DNA from: a virus
Length of the DNA: 60,090 bases
Strand: one strand, 5' to 3'
IMG/VR virus record: IMGVR_UViG_3300002053_000022
Coordinates: 1 to 60,090 of that record
The position numbers and the translations under genes are program-made. A model generated the notes under the pieces. The model saw only the letters and a program-made list of their open reading frames with translations. It was not told the origin of the DNA and did not search any database. This document shows, piece by piece, positions 45,018 to 54,606 of the stretch; position 1 is the first letter of the stretch; every line of letters begins with the position of its first letter.

Positions 45018-46624
45018 GTTAATTTACCTTTTTCGTCTTTTTTAATATTCTTTTCTTCTGGAGATTCTGGCATTAACTTTGCTTTAATAAAATTAACAGA
45101 CGGCTTAATATCTTCTCTTAATAATTTCTCGCTTCTATTCATAGATGCCTTTGTTTCTATTGCAGTTTCTTTTATTCTGCCCAATTCTCCTATAACTTTA
45201 TTTAAATTGTCAATCATGTTTTTTTCTGCGTCAATTATAACCTCACGAATTTCTCGTGTATCGTTTTTAATCTTAAACAATTCTTTAAAATCAATATCTG
45301 TTTGAAACGCTTCAATTAATCTTCTAACAAGAGGATCGTCTTTACTTTCGGAAGCTCTTTCAATTTCTCCTAACCCAAATATTTCTGATAATTGCTCTAA
45401 TTCTTCTGGTTTAGAAACATTAATTAATTGTCTCAAAAATCCTAATCTTTCAAATTCTTCTGGTGTTTGTGGTGGTGCCGCTCCACCTAACATTCTCAAA
45501 GCCAAAGTTTTCATAAAAGCTGCTAATCCTTCTCCAGTTGCGCCAGTTGCACCAGGAAATACAATTCTTCCTTCTCTAATTCCTCTAAACAATGCAGATT
45601 TAGATAAACCTTCTGGAATATCCTCAAATTCTTTTCTTAAATCTTCTTCTTCTGCAACATCTTCTCTTAAATTATTTAAAAGAATTAAAACTTCGCCAAT
45701 TTTATCTCCCAAAAACATATCCATTCCTTTAAAACCATCTGACAATGCCGCAATTTCTTCTCTTAATTCTTGAATTGGTACTGTTAAATTTTCTCCTCTT
45801 AAATCTTCTGCCACTTGATCTAGTGTTGCTTGTAACACTTCGTCAAGTTCTCCAATTTTTTCGTCAAAAACTTTTCTCAAGTTGTCGTCGAGATCGTTTT
45901 TAAATTCTTTTAACTTCTCTATAATAACTTGTCCCATCGCAATCCTAAGTCCTTGGTTAGTAAATCTATTTTTTATTTCTCTCTCTGCTCCTTCTGCATA
46001 CAGATAAGCAGTATAAGCCCATGCAACCTCGCTCATAAGATCTTCTCCAACTCTTTCCAAAAGAATATTTAATTTTTCTTTTATATCTTCTGATTGCGAA
46101 AATGTTGCCATATCTTTATATATTAAATCTAAATTTATTTTTATTTTATTCCATAAATCATCAAGATCTTCTTTAAGAAAATCCGAAAATTGTTCTACTA
46201 AATCTCTTAATTGTTCATCACTTATTTCTATATTACCAAATGCTTTTATTAGCTCATCTATTTTATCAGACATTTGTTTTGAAGTTAATTCTATTCCTTC
46301 TATCTTTCCTTGAAGGCTCAAACTATCGGCTAATAATGCAGAAATAACTTCCATATCTAATTCGTGAAGCCAGTCTTTAAATAATTTGTTAAACTTTTCT
46401 TCCCATTCTGGAAATATTTGTTTTATTTCATCAAACTGCTTTTTTAGACTTTCAAAACTCATTAATAAACCAGTAAAATCGTTTTGTGTTACCATTTGTG
46501 GAAAAACGACTTCTATTCTTCCACCAGTTTGTTGAATACTACTTAATATATTGTATAAATCTTCTAAATCAGATCCTTCCTCAATTTTTACTGCAATTAT
46601 TAATTGATCTATTGGTTGTGACAT
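45014..46624 (-). CDS. Tape-measure protein candidate (coiled coil)
   Basis: 536 residues, almost entirely helical, Glu/Lys/Leu-rich, with one Gly/Pro-rich stretch (VFPGATGATGEG, about 353-364). It is the longest coiled coil in the tail cluster, directly after the chaperone-like gene where the tape measure belongs. No transmembrane segment is seen, and it is short for a tape measure. Confidence 0.55.
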   Translation of the reverse strand: MSQPIDQLIIAVKIEEGSDLEDLYNILSSIQQTGGRIEVVFPQMVTQNDFTGLLMSFESLKKQFDEIKQIFPEWEEKFNKLFKDWLHELDMEVISALLADSLSLQGKIEGIELTSKQMSDKIDELIKAFGNIEISDEQLRDLVEQFSDFLKEDLDDLWNKIKINLDLIYKDMATFSQSEDIKEKLNILLERVGEDLMSEVAWAYTAYLYAEGAEREIKNRFTNQGLRIAMGQVIIEKLKEFKNDLDDNLRKVFDEKIGELDEVLQATLDQVAEDLRGENLTVPIQELREEIAALSDGFKGMDMFLGDKIGEVLILLNNLREDVAEEEDLRKEFEDIPEGLSKSALFRGIREGRIVFPGATGATGEGLAAFMKTLALRMLGGAAPPQTPEEFERLGFLRQLINVSKPEELEQLSEIFGLGEIERASESKDDPLVRRLIEAFQTDIDFKELFKIKNDTREIREVIIDAEKNMIDNLNKVIGELGRIKETAIETKASMNRSEKLLREDIKPSVNFIKAKLMPESPEEKNIKKDEKGKLT

Positions 46625-47244
46625 TATACAACACCTCCTAATAATTCTCTAATATCCATTTTGTCCCCAGATTTTGAAATTGTGTGTTTTACTGGTTTCT
46701 TTCCTTTTGTTTTTGATAAAATAAGAAAATCTCTTTGAAGTTTAGTCATTCCAGCTAGTTCGGATAGAGGAACATTCAAATTAAAAACTATACTAGCAAC
46801 TATTTCTCCCTCTTCATCTCTAACTATTTCTTCGATGATTTCTTTAGGTTGATAAGAAAAAGTTAATATTTTAGTTGCCATTTTATGAATATGTTGCATT
46901 TGCTGAACTATCTTAATTCCTTTAGGAAACTCTCTTTCAAGTTTTTGAAAATCTAAGTCTTGGAAGTCTTTCATTCCATAATAAACGATCCAATAATCCA
47001 AACGATCAAAATATTTCTTAAGTTCAGCAAGTTTTTTATTGGATACTTCTATTTTATCTTGAGGTTTGATTAAAGATAATTTTAACTTGACGACTAAATC
47101 AGCTATTTCTTCGTCTGCACCAACAAGAGATTTATAAAAACAGTCGTCAAGTTCGTATGAAGAAATAGGTCGGAGAGGCAATTGCTCCCCATTATAATTA
47201 AAAAAAAATACTTCCTTAGTACCAAGAGTTATATGTTTGATCAT
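46624..47244 (-). CDS. Tail assembly chaperone-like protein
   Basis: 206 residues from MIKHITLG; a GTG three codons upstream is an alternative. Helical, with LGTKEVFFFNYNGEQLPLRPIS at the start. Lies between tube and tape-measure candidate, the classical place of gpG/gpGT-type chaperones. I saw no frameshift extension. Confidence 0.5.
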   Translation of the reverse strand: MIKHITLGTKEVFFFNYNGEQLPLRPISSYELDDCFYKSLVGADEEIADLVVKLKLSLIKPQDKIEVSNKKLAELKKYFDRLDYWIVYYGMKDFQDLDFQKLEREFPKGIKIVQQMQHIHKMATKILTFSYQPKEIIEEIVRDEEGEIVASIVFNLNVPLSELAGMTKLQRDFLILSKTKGKKPVKHTISKSGDKMDIRELLGGVV

Positions 47245-47259
47245 ATAAACCACGGTGTT

Positions 47260-47847
47260 CTACTTTTTTGGTAAAGTTGTGGCATAAGTACCGTCCCCTT
47301 CAATCATAATATCAAAGTCTGCTCCTAATGCTGCCGCTAATCCAGTTGAATCTAAAATTCTATGTCTTAATGCGACGCATTCAAATTCTCTAACAGGAAA
47401 TTCTGCGACATTATAATTAGTTCTTTCAGTTGTAACTCTACAACCTAAGAAATCTTCGTAACCATCAATCCAAATTCCTTCGTGTGGATTATTTTCTAAA
47501 TTTCCATCTAGTTCATCAGAAGCTAGTGTTAATTGAATATCAAAAGGAATTTTTGAAGCCGCAAGTCTTCTCATTTGTTCAAAAGAAGTTCCACTCTCTT
47601 TTGTGAAGATTGTTACTCTAATATCTGGCACACCATCTTGCCATCCTTGTCCGTAAACTTCTAGTGAATTTATCTTTGTTAATGGTCTGCTAATTGTTGC
47701 TGCGCTTCTATCAACACCATAAATTTCAAAATCTCCTTCATCAGCACCTTCTGCTTTAGCAAATAATGAAGACGGATAGATAACGCTCCACAATAATCTA
47801 ACATCCCAAGTCTTAAAATTATTGCTTAATAATGGATCTGTTGACAT
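47260..47847 (-). CDS. Tail tube protein
   Basis: 195 residues, beta-rich. Immediately downstream of the sheath in the conserved sheath-tube order. Strands such as LTKINSLEVYGQGWQDG and IRVTIFTKESG are consistent with a tube fold. Recognised mainly from position. Confidence 0.65.
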   Translation of the reverse strand: MSTDPLLSNNFKTWDVRLLWSVIYPSSLFAKAEGADEGDFEIYGVDRSAATISRPLTKINSLEVYGQGWQDGVPDIRVTIFTKESGTSFEQMRRLAASKIPFDIQLTLASDELDGNLENNPHEGIWIDGYEDFLGCRVTTERTNYNVAEFPVREFECVALRHRILDSTGLAAALGADFDIMIEGDGTYATTLPKK

Positions 47848-47849
47848 TT

Positions 47850-49286
47850 TTATACAGCCTCATTTCTAATTGATGTTATTGTAATTTTTTCTAAAGAACT
47901 AAACCAGTAAAATCCAATCTCTATTGATGGAATTTCCCTTGCTAGTCTTGCTGCTTTTCCAGCGTCAGTGTTATTTTTCAAATCAATTTCAACAGGTATT
48001 TTCACATAAGCTAACCCATCGTGAATACCTTGATCTTGTAATGTTTTGAAAATTCCTGCTATGGTACTTTTTACTACTTGCATCCCGTTGTAAGACATCC
48101 TTACTCTTCTTGAAGCTAATAGAGCCCATATTCCATTTATTAATTCTTGTGCAATTATGTATTTGCATCTCACATAATTTATTCTTGAAGACAATCCTGC
48201 TCCAAGAGTGAAACCGTGAGAAATTAAATATGGATTACCAGCCAATTCTCTTCTTATCATCGGAGATGCGATTTGCCCATCATCCCAGTAACTTCTTGCA
48301 ATTAGGCTTTCTTCTTGTTGAATTCCCATGTGTGGCATTGCAAAAGTCATTGTAGTGTGTGGATGAGTTCCAGCAGTCATACCCATATATCCTGCTGCCA
48401 TATCGTGATTTAATGAACTAGGCATTGCCTTTATAACTGCGATGTCTTCCCTTGCTCCTAAAATGTTTCTTATATTTGACCAGTTTGCGCTTAAACCACA
48501 ACCGCTTGTTGTTGGTGTTACTGCACCAGGTAATGCGAAAAACCATATACAATTTTTACCAGCTATTGAGTTTGAAAATCTTGATAAATCGTTAACTAAA
48601 CTTCCATAGTAAGTATTTGAACCACTATAACAAGATTTTGTTTTATCGTTTTCATAAGCAACAGCCATCATATTAATATTATATTGTTCAATTGCTTCAC
48701 CTACATCAGCCGTAGCTTTTCCAATTTTGAAATCAACAGTAATTTTACTGTTTGTTGCTGGAGGACTATCAATTTGTACTCCAGAAAGACCATTTTCAAA
48801 ATTTAATCTTCCAGTCCAATTTCCAAATCCGTCTGTTTCAACATCAAATGCCATTCCTACACTTCCATCAGCATTATTATACCAGTATCCAGTTAAATCT
48901 TTATTTGGAAAGTATTTTACTCTTTGGACACCAATAAATCCTAATGGAGGTTTAATAGCTGTTTCATATAAAGTGCTTGTTATTTTTAACAATTTTGAAT
49001 CATAATATTCTGATACCGCTCCACTAGCTAATGCTAGTACATATAATGTTGAACCTGGAGTTGGAGATGCTGCAAAAAATTGTGCTACTGATTCGTAAGC
49101 TTGATCGGTTTCAGCAAATCCTGCATTAACCATAATTGTGCTCCAATCGTCTGCTGTCATGGCGAGAGTTGTGGTTTCGGATAAACTAGCTTCACTTCCG
49201 TGTACTACTAACATCGTATTATCCCAAGGGACTTCAGCAGCACCTGGTGTTTCTGCGTCCCAGATAATTGTTAAATATTCACCCAT
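47850..49286 (-). CDS. Contractile tail sheath protein
   Basis: 478 residues. An N-terminal Rossmann-like part (VVHGSEASLSETTTLAMT, VAQFFAASPTPGSTLYVLAL) precedes the C-terminal domain YVKIPVEIDLKNNTDAGKAA and IEIGFYWFSSLEKITITSI, the typical interlocking strand end of sheath proteins. Shows the virus has a contractile (myovirus) tail. Confidence 0.8.
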   Translation of the reverse strand: MGEYLTIIWDAETPGAAEVPWDNTMLVVHGSEASLSETTTLAMTADDWSTIMVNAGFAETDQAYESVAQFFAASPTPGSTLYVLALASGAVSEYYDSKLLKITSTLYETAIKPPLGFIGVQRVKYFPNKDLTGYWYNNADGSVGMAFDVETDGFGNWTGRLNFENGLSGVQIDSPPATNSKITVDFKIGKATADVGEAIEQYNINMMAVAYENDKTKSCYSGSNTYYGSLVNDLSRFSNSIAGKNCIWFFALPGAVTPTTSGCGLSANWSNIRNILGAREDIAVIKAMPSSLNHDMAAGYMGMTAGTHPHTTMTFAMPHMGIQQEESLIARSYWDDGQIASPMIRRELAGNPYLISHGFTLGAGLSSRINYVRCKYIIAQELINGIWALLASRRVRMSYNGMQVVKSTIAGIFKTLQDQGIHDGLAYVKIPVEIDLKNNTDAGKAARLAREIPSIEIGFYWFSSLEKITITSIRNEAV

Positions 49287-49896
49287 TAAAAATCACTCTC
49301 AAATTATTTTTAATATTATCATCTACATTTTCTAATTCGATAAATGCTTTGTCAGCTTTTTCTTCTGCTTCTTGTCCTTGCTCTAAATCTTTATACCATC
49401 TCACATCAGTTCTAAGATATACGGAAAATTCGTATTCGTGAACTCTTGTTGTGACATCCATGTGCGCCATCGACAAATCTCTGATTGGCATATCAAAAGC
49501 TCGATCAATAGAAGCATTATAGTCTGCCAATTTAAATTTCCAATATGCAAGAATCCTGTTTCTTATTCTTTTTGCTACGATGTCGGCATAATCCCTTCCT
49601 CTTATTGTATCGCTGTTATGCATTTTATTTGCATAAACTGTAATTGAAACTTGTTCCAATTCACAATAAGCATGTTCATACCTACGGTCATCAATTCTTC
49701 CAACAATGTCTGCCATTGATGGAAACAATTTCCCTGAAGTAGATATAAAATCTACAGTGACATAAGGAAGAATCCTTTCATGTCCTTCACCTGCTCTCCA
49801 GACTTGTAGACTTGGATTCCAAGATTGATATTCAAAATCTACATTTTGTTGTAAATCTTCAATCAATTCTCCTCTTTGTGTTTCAGTCAAAGCCAA
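49279..49896 (-). CDS. Tail completion/terminator-like protein
   Basis: 205 residues. LPYVTVDFISTSGKLFPS and a helical middle (YADIVAKRIRNRILAYW) agree with neck or tail-terminator proteins placed before the sheath. Overlaps the sheath gene by 8 bases. Confidence 0.6.
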   Translation of the reverse strand: MALTETQRGELIEDLQQNVDFEYQSWNPSLQVWRAGEGHERILPYVTVDFISTSGKLFPSMADIVGRIDDRRYEHAYCELEQVSITVYANKMHNSDTIRGRDYADIVAKRIRNRILAYWKFKLADYNASIDRAFDMPIRDLSMAHMDVTTRVHEYEFSVYLRTDVRWYKDLEQGQEAEEKADKAFIELENVDDNIKNNLRVIFNG

Positions 49897-50242
49897 GTCT
49901 TCTTCTCAACTCTATTTCTGCATTTTGGAATAATTTTTTACTTGTGTAATCTAACATTTGATAGACAACATAAGTATATCCATTCCATTCTATTCTAGTT
50001 TTTCCAGGGATTATACTAACTCTATTAATTTCATCTTTTCTTACTTGAGCGAATACTCTTTCGTAAAAGAATTGTCCTTCCTTTCTGTTTTCTCTATAAA
50101 TGTTACTATCTGGTAACATAACAGCTTTCATTGTTGTAGAACTTGAAGTTGGAATAGTAGCTATTCCTCCAGAAGCTCTAACTGGTGTCAATTGATTATA
50201 AACTGTTACTGTTTCCTCGTAGGGTTTTTGTGTTTTAAACAT
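49883..50242 (-). CDS. Head closure (stopper)-like protein
   Basis: 119 residues, all-beta (TRIEWNGYTYVVYQMLDYT), like small head-completion proteins between connector and terminator. Position supports the call; sequence is not diagnostic. Confidence 0.55.
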   Translation of the reverse strand: MFKTQKPYEETVTVYNQLTPVRASGGIATIPTSSSTTMKAVMLPDSNIYRENRKEGQFFYERVFAQVRKDEINRVSIIPGKTRIEWNGYTYVVYQMLDYTSKKLFQNAEIELRRRLGFD

Positions 50243-50853
50243 TATAGAGGCCCCAAATCCAGATCTTGTGAAATTATAATTTCCTCAAGCTCGTCGTCTG
50301 AAAGATACAATCCATATCTACTAAGCTTATCGTGAGCTTTAGAAAATGTAGATTTTAAATTCCAAACAAATCCTCTTGAAGTATCATCCCTAACTACTCT
50401 TGGAATAGGATAGGGTGTGCCGTATTCCGCAAAAAAATCGTCACGGCAATATGCTTCTACATAAGCGTAAGCCATCATTCTGTATGTTTCGTGAGGTAGT
50501 AATCCTTTAAAAGGATCAGAGCTTCCCGTAGCGAAGAAAAACATTGGTTGCCACCTTTGAAATTGATAAGTTACTCTGTTTAGTCGTTGTAGAGCCACAT
50601 CTCCTGTGCTCCATTGTAGATCGCCAGTATAACACAAAAATTCAAGCGCAAAACAAACGACAGCCGACCATAAGAGATTGAATCTGTCTGTTATATTTTG
50701 TGGTCTCATTCCGTGCTCAATTATCCAAGCGTCTACTCTTGCATTTGAAATTTTTAATAACCTATCATCCACTTTTTCGGGTTCAAAATCTTCATTGAAC
50801 ATTTGCACAAAGAAGATTATATCATCTTTGGTGGCATATTTTTCTACACTCAT
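50242..50853 (-). CDS. Head-tail connector (adaptor)-like protein
   Basis: 203 residues, helical; NARVDAWIIEHG near the N-terminus resembles the gp6/gp15-type adaptor opening. Directly follows the major capsid gene as in many tailed viruses. Confidence 0.6.
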   Translation of the reverse strand: MSVEKYATKDDIIFFVQMFNEDFEPEKVDDRLLKISNARVDAWIIEHGMRPQNITDRFNLLWSAVVCFALEFLCYTGDLQWSTGDVALQRLNRVTYQFQRWQPMFFFATGSSDPFKGLLPHETYRMMAYAYVEAYCRDDFFAEYGTPYPIPRVVRDDTSRGFVWNLKSTFSKAHDKLSRYGLYLSDDELEEIIISQDLDLGPL

Positions 50854-50862
50854 CTAACCCAC

Positions 50863-51990
50863 TTACTGCATTGCTGTTTGATCTATTCTTAAAGCGTAAG
50901 CGAAATCATTTACCACTGGTGCAATTGAAATTGCTGCGCTGTTCTTTACTTCTAGTGGATCATGTTCTGTCCATTGTCTAACGAACATTTCAGTTGGATT
51001 TCCTCTTTGTTGTTGATGGAGCTTATGCGTCCAAGCGCATGCCGTATAACCTAAGCTTCTGCTTGCTATTAATCCCCATTCCCATCTTCCAGAGTTATAG
51101 AGAGTTGTCATCATGTCGATTTTATTTAATCGATCCCATGTTTGTCTTAGGTAGTCTCCTCTTCCAGGGTATCCTTCTCTATCAGTACTTATACCAGGAA
51201 CTTCTTTATAAGTTTGTCCAACTACTCTTGTTATTTTCAATCCTTGAATTGCAGCTCCTAAAACACCTTGAGTTGTATCTCTAATGTTAATAAGTCTGCT
51301 TAACAAGTTGTTGTTGTCTTCTAAAGATCTTGTGGTAACTCTACCGATTGCTAAGAATTCTGGTAATTCTCCTGCCATTAGCTCAAATCTATCTTTCAAA
51401 TAGTTTAAGTCTCTGAAAACATTAGCTGTAACATTTCCCCAGCCACCAGCTAGCCCACCTAAGTGAGTGTCTGCTGCGCCTCTAAATGTTCCAGTTCTGA
51501 CATTTGCGTATGCTTGTCTTTCTAATGTTTGGGTTGAGAATGAAGACATAACCACTGGGTCTCCGTACACATATCTTGTTAATGTGTATTCAATTAATCT
51601 GTTAATGAATCTTACTAAGTTTCTATCGATCATTAATCTTTTTGCTTGAATAACACCATTTTCAAAATCTTCTTCAAACTCTTCTAAATCTTCTGGGTAA
51701 CCATTTTTGATTGTACGAGTATTGACTGTGATTCCTTCAATGTGTGGTGCTCCCATCATGGGTGTTCTTTCTCTTGCATCTGTGAATCTAGCCATTCCTT
51801 GTGGATCAGCTAACCATGGGATGCTAAAGTGTTTGCCTGAACCTTTTCCTGGAGATCTTTTCTTTGGCATGAATCTTGTGAACATTGGTGCCCATTCTTG
51901 ATCAAAGAAGTCTATTGCTTGAATATATCTTCTATGTAACCAAGTTGGTATTAAAGAAGGTTCCGTTAAATTTGACCAATTTATTGACAT
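50863..51990 (-). CDS. Major capsid protein (HK97-fold candidate)
   Basis: 375 residues. Sits after the protease/scaffold and decoration genes, where the major capsid belongs. The N-terminal arm is rich in Lys/Gly (KKRSPGKGSGK); an E-loop-like segment, a long spine helix (FRDLNYLKDRFELMAGEL) and a final beta part follow. No signature motif exists for this fold, so context is the main support. Confidence 0.75.
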   Translation of the reverse strand: MSINWSNLTEPSLIPTWLHRRYIQAIDFFDQEWAPMFTRFMPKKRSPGKGSGKHFSIPWLADPQGMARFTDARERTPMMGAPHIEGITVNTRTIKNGYPEDLEEFEEDFENGVIQAKRLMIDRNLVRFINRLIEYTLTRYVYGDPVVMSSFSTQTLERQAYANVRTGTFRGAADTHLGGLAGGWGNVTANVFRDLNYLKDRFELMAGELPEFLAIGRVTTRSLEDNNNLLSRLINIRDTTQGVLGAAIQGLKITRVVGQTYKEVPGISTDREGYPGRGDYLRQTWDRLNKIDMMTTLYNSGRWEWGLIASRSLGYTACAWTHKLHQQQRGNPTEMFVRQWTEHDPLEVKNSAAISIAPVVNDFAYALRIDQTAMQ

Positions 51991-52001
51991 TTTTTAATCA
52001 C

Positions 52002-52538
52002 CTATGTTGATGGATATAATTCAAATGATTGTGGATTTACAAATAAAAGTCCTGGTCTAGTTGCTTCGGTACTTTGTAACCATTTTCCTAAAGTTGTTGC
52101 TGCCGCTCTAACACCAGTTGCTAATACTCTAATTGATTCAGCTCCTCCATTTGATGGAATTGCAGTATCATTAATTATAGCTTCGATACCAGTGTGAGTA
52201 TTTATAATCGGAGCAATACCTAGTTTCATAACAGTTATTTCCCTTGGCCAATATTTGTCAGGTCTTAATATTTTTTCATCGTTTGAAACTCCAGATGTGG
52301 AATATCTAATGTCTAAAGATACTCCAATTGCCATGTCAACACCAGGGCTGGCGTTGTCATAAGATTTAATTCTCCTTTTCTTAATTGGGTTTCCGACAAA
52401 TCCAGTTAAAGTGGGATGTAATATAACAGGTTCTCCTAGTTCAACATCAGAGTTTTCGTCTAACCAATAAATATCCCTTGACATTGATTGAACATGTTCT
52501 TTAAACCATGCTGTGTCCATTGCTTGTCTGTATGACAT
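52002..52538 (-). CDS. Capsid decoration-like protein
   Basis: 178 residues, beta-rich, with VELGEPVILHPTLTGFVG near residues 32-49. The location between protease and capsid fits a decoration protein. A GGTGAT site precedes the start. Confidence 0.6.
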   Translation of the reverse strand: MSYRQAMDTAWFKEHVQSMSRDIYWLDENSDVELGEPVILHPTLTGFVGNPIKKRRIKSYDNASPGVDMAIGVSLDIRYSTSGVSNDEKILRPDKYWPREITVMKLGIAPIINTHTGIEAIINDTAIPSNGGAESIRVLATGVRAAATTLGKWLQSTEATRPGLLFVNPQSFELYPST

Positions 52539-52549
52539 TTTATATCACC

Positions 52550-53074
52550 TTATTTAAAGAATGCTTCTGGCATGTTTTCAAATGCTTTAGCATCTCTTTG
52601 TTTCTTTAAATCTTCATCTTCTAATTCTTTTTCTTTGATACTATCTTGCGCTGTTGAACCCAAACTCTTTGTGTGAGCCATTGGCTTGCTTTCGAGTTCT
52701 TTATCTTTCTTTGCAATTCTATCTTTAAAGAATTTTTCTGCGTCATCTTGTTTTGCTTTCATAAGATAGAGATCTTTCATTTCTTCTCCATCATGTTCTA
52801 AAAGCTTTTCAATAAGAGGCATAAGTTTGTCCATTCTTCTTGATTCCTTTAATTCGTCAATTGTTTTTGATTGCTCATTCAATTTGTCCTTAAAGCTAAC
52901 AAGTTGTTCAGCAAATTTATCTTTTTCCTCTTTTGCCTTTTCTAGTTCGCTGTCCTTAACAGTAATGTCACTTTCTAAAGTATTAACTTTAGATTCAAGC
53001 TGTTCAAGAACCTTGTCCTTTTTTGTCAATTTCGCTTCTAACTCCTTTATTAGTTTTTCTAATTCTTCTGTCAT
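52550..53074 (-). CDS. Nested scaffold protein (internal start)
   Basis: The in-frame ATG at Met157 of the protease-scaffold is preceded by GAGGT seven bases upstream, an unusually good ribosome site inside a gene. Translation there would yield the 174-residue coiled-coil scaffold alone, as in lambda C/Nu3. Inferred from sequence; not proven. Confidence 0.55.
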   Translation of the reverse strand: MTEELEKLIKELEAKLTKKDKVLEQLESKVNTLESDITVKDSELEKAKEEKDKFAEQLVSFKDKLNEQSKTIDELKESRRMDKLMPLIEKLLEHDGEEMKDLYLMKAKQDDAEKFFKDRIAKKDKELESKPMAHTKSLGSTAQDSIKEKELEDEDLKKQRDAKAFENMPEAFFK

Positions 53075-53542
53075 ATTATTAACCTCGTTTTTTATATCTA
53101 ATATAACACATTCTTTACACGCAGGCGTAGGAGTTAAAGAATGTTCTATTACATCGTAATGTATCGGTACTCCTTCGTTATTTTCGTAATATCTAAATCG
53201 CATAGATACACTCAACGGTTTATTTATGAAATCTCTTGCTTTTAAATCTGTCGCCACACCTTTGTGTTCAAGTGTGTGATTGTATAGCTCGTATTTTGTC
53301 ATTAGTTGTCCGTTGATTACTTGGGATTCCAATACGCGACCGTAAATATGAGTGGTTTTGTACTTTGGTATCAGAGGGTGTTCGTGTCTCCAAACCAAAT
53401 GTTTGTTTTTAGAATCCTCTGCTAACCTTTGAAGTCCTTTTTCACAAACAAAATCTTTAGTTATAGATCTTGCCGTAAAAGTTAGTCTGTTGTTATCCTC
53501 AAAAACTTCTTCCAATGCTAAATCTACTTTTTGATCGACCAC
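52550..53542 (-). CDS. Prohead protease fused to scaffold
   Basis: 330 residues, GTG start with GGTGAT five bases before. The first 150 residues are a herpes/HK97-type prohead protease: His53 in WRHEHPL, Ser in PLSVSMRF (110-116), and EHSLTPTPACKEC. Residues 157-330 are a highly charged coiled coil, the scaffold. The protease removes scaffold and itself during head maturation. The scaffold may also be made alone from a nested start. Confidence 0.85.
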   Translation of the reverse strand: MVDQKVDLALEEVFEDNNRLTFTARSITKDFVCEKGLQRLAEDSKNKHLVWRHEHPLIPKYKTTHIYGRVLESQVINGQLMTKYELYNHTLEHKGVATDLKARDFINKPLSVSMRFRYYENNEGVPIHYDVIEHSLTPTPACKECVILDIKNEVNNMTEELEKLIKELEAKLTKKDKVLEQLESKVNTLESDITVKDSELEKAKEEKDKFAEQLVSFKDKLNEQSKTIDELKESRRMDKLMPLIEKLLEHDGEEMKDLYLMKAKQDDAEKFFKDRIAKKDKELESKPMAHTKSLGSTAQDSIKEKELEDEDLKKQRDAKAFENMPEAFFK

Positions 53543-53569
53543 TCGTAATCACCTTGTTAATTATGTATT

Positions 53570-53585
53570 TTTATCCTTTATAAAT
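53570..53585 (-). promoter_or_regulatory. TATA-box promoter for head operon
   Basis: On the minus strand TTTATAAAGGATAA, about 35 bases before the protease GTG, in a clear 51-base gap. The same 14 bases occur upstream of the terminase operon. Predicted TSS near 53,555; the short leader contains GGTGAT. Confidence 0.65.
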
Positions 53586-53593
53586 ATGTTTAT

Positions 53594-53932
53594 TTAAAAT
53601 TTCAATAGAGAATTGAATAGGTACTGATTAGTCATTTCTCTAATATCGTACTTACTAAAGTCGTGCTTCAACCATGCGTCGTGATCTATATTTCCTGGGC
53701 AAAGTGGTGTACGACAAGACATTGTAATCCAACCGTCTTTGTAATCAGCCGCATACATCTCTTTTGCACAAAACTTACAAAAGAAAACTCCCTCAAATGA
53801 TTTCAACCAATTTTTATCTGTTGCCCAAGCGTCATCATAACTTTCAGATAAACTTTTTTTAACAGCATTATTTCTTGCTTTTTGCCATTGTTCCTGTTTA
53901 CTAAATTTAAACATCCGTGTTGATCCGCCCAT
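53594..53932 (-). CDS. Small Cys-containing head protein
   Basis: 112 residues. CKFCAKEM and CRTPLCPG, 20 residues apart, form a probable zinc finger; the surrounding sequence is aromatic. A second Met six codons in is an alternative start. Last gene before the head promoter. Function unknown. Confidence 0.6.
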   Translation of the reverse strand: MGGSTRMFKFSKQEQWQKARNNAVKKSLSESYDDAWATDKNWLKSFEGVFFCKFCAKEMYAADYKDGWITMSCRTPLCPGNIDHDAWLKHDFSKYDIREMTNQYLFNSLLKF

Positions 53933-54046
53933 TTACAACTCCTCGTCTATAAGATAATCTCTTAATATTTCAATATTTTCATCCAATTTTTTAAATTCAA
54001 ATTTTTGTTTTTCACTTGTGTTTCCTTCACTATAATCTTCGCTCAT
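53933..54046 (-). CDS. Mini-protein, 37 residues
   Basis: Starts in the ATGA of the preceding gene's stop; its TAA lies directly against the next gene's ATG. Acidic and Lys-rich, helical. Supported only by the tight packing; function unknown. Confidence 0.45.
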   Translation of the reverse strand: MSEDYSEGNTSEKQKFEFKKLDENIEILRDYLIDEEL

Positions 54047-54606
54047 TTGTAATTCCCTCCTTCTGATAAAATTCCAAATATATAACTGTTTAAAATGCTA
54101 TCTTTCATGTCTGCCCAAGCAAACACGACTGTAGATTTTAGCACGGATTTTCTTTTTTCGTGAATTGGCCCAAAATTGAAAAAATGTGCTCTTTGAGACC
54201 ATGTTCCAGTTGTTGGGTCTAATCGTGGTTTTGTTAAAGAGAACCTTGATGTTGCATTTGATGGTATATAAAATAATAATGTTTCATTAATAATATCTAA
54301 AAATGTACTTCTTTTCATTACACCAGTCAGTTCATGTGGTGGTAATCCGTGCGCTTGTTTCCAAGCTTTATAACCAGGGTGATAACTTCCTCTCCTTGGT
54401 TTTCCACCAGTTCTCATCAAGTTTCTCATTTCATTAGCGTTATCAATTGAATATATGCTGTCAAGATTATAAACATACACATTATTTATTAATGATCTGG
54501 CTAAATCTATCCTCATATTCTTTAAGGCTTCTTTTCTAAATTCGCCAGTTTTCATCTTTGCAAAAAAATTTTTTGCTTGTTGTATGTTCATACTAAATTC
54601 AGGCAT
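54043..54606 (-). CDS. Minor head morphogenesis-like protein
   Basis: 187 residues from MPEFSM; an upstream ATG would add a very basic stretch overlapping the previous gene. Helical N-terminus (IQQAKNFFAKMKTGEFRKEAL) then a basic body. Follows the portal cluster, suggesting a minor capsid or neck role. No clear family. Confidence 0.5.
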   Translation of the reverse strand: MPEFSMNIQQAKNFFAKMKTGEFRKEALKNMRIDLARSLINNVYVYNLDSIYSIDNANEMRNLMRTGGKPRRGSYHPGYKAWKQAHGLPPHELTGVMKRSTFLDIINETLLFYIPSNATSRFSLTKPRLDPTTGTWSQRAHFFNFGPIHEKRKSVLKSTVVFAWADMKDSILNSYIFGILSEGGNYK

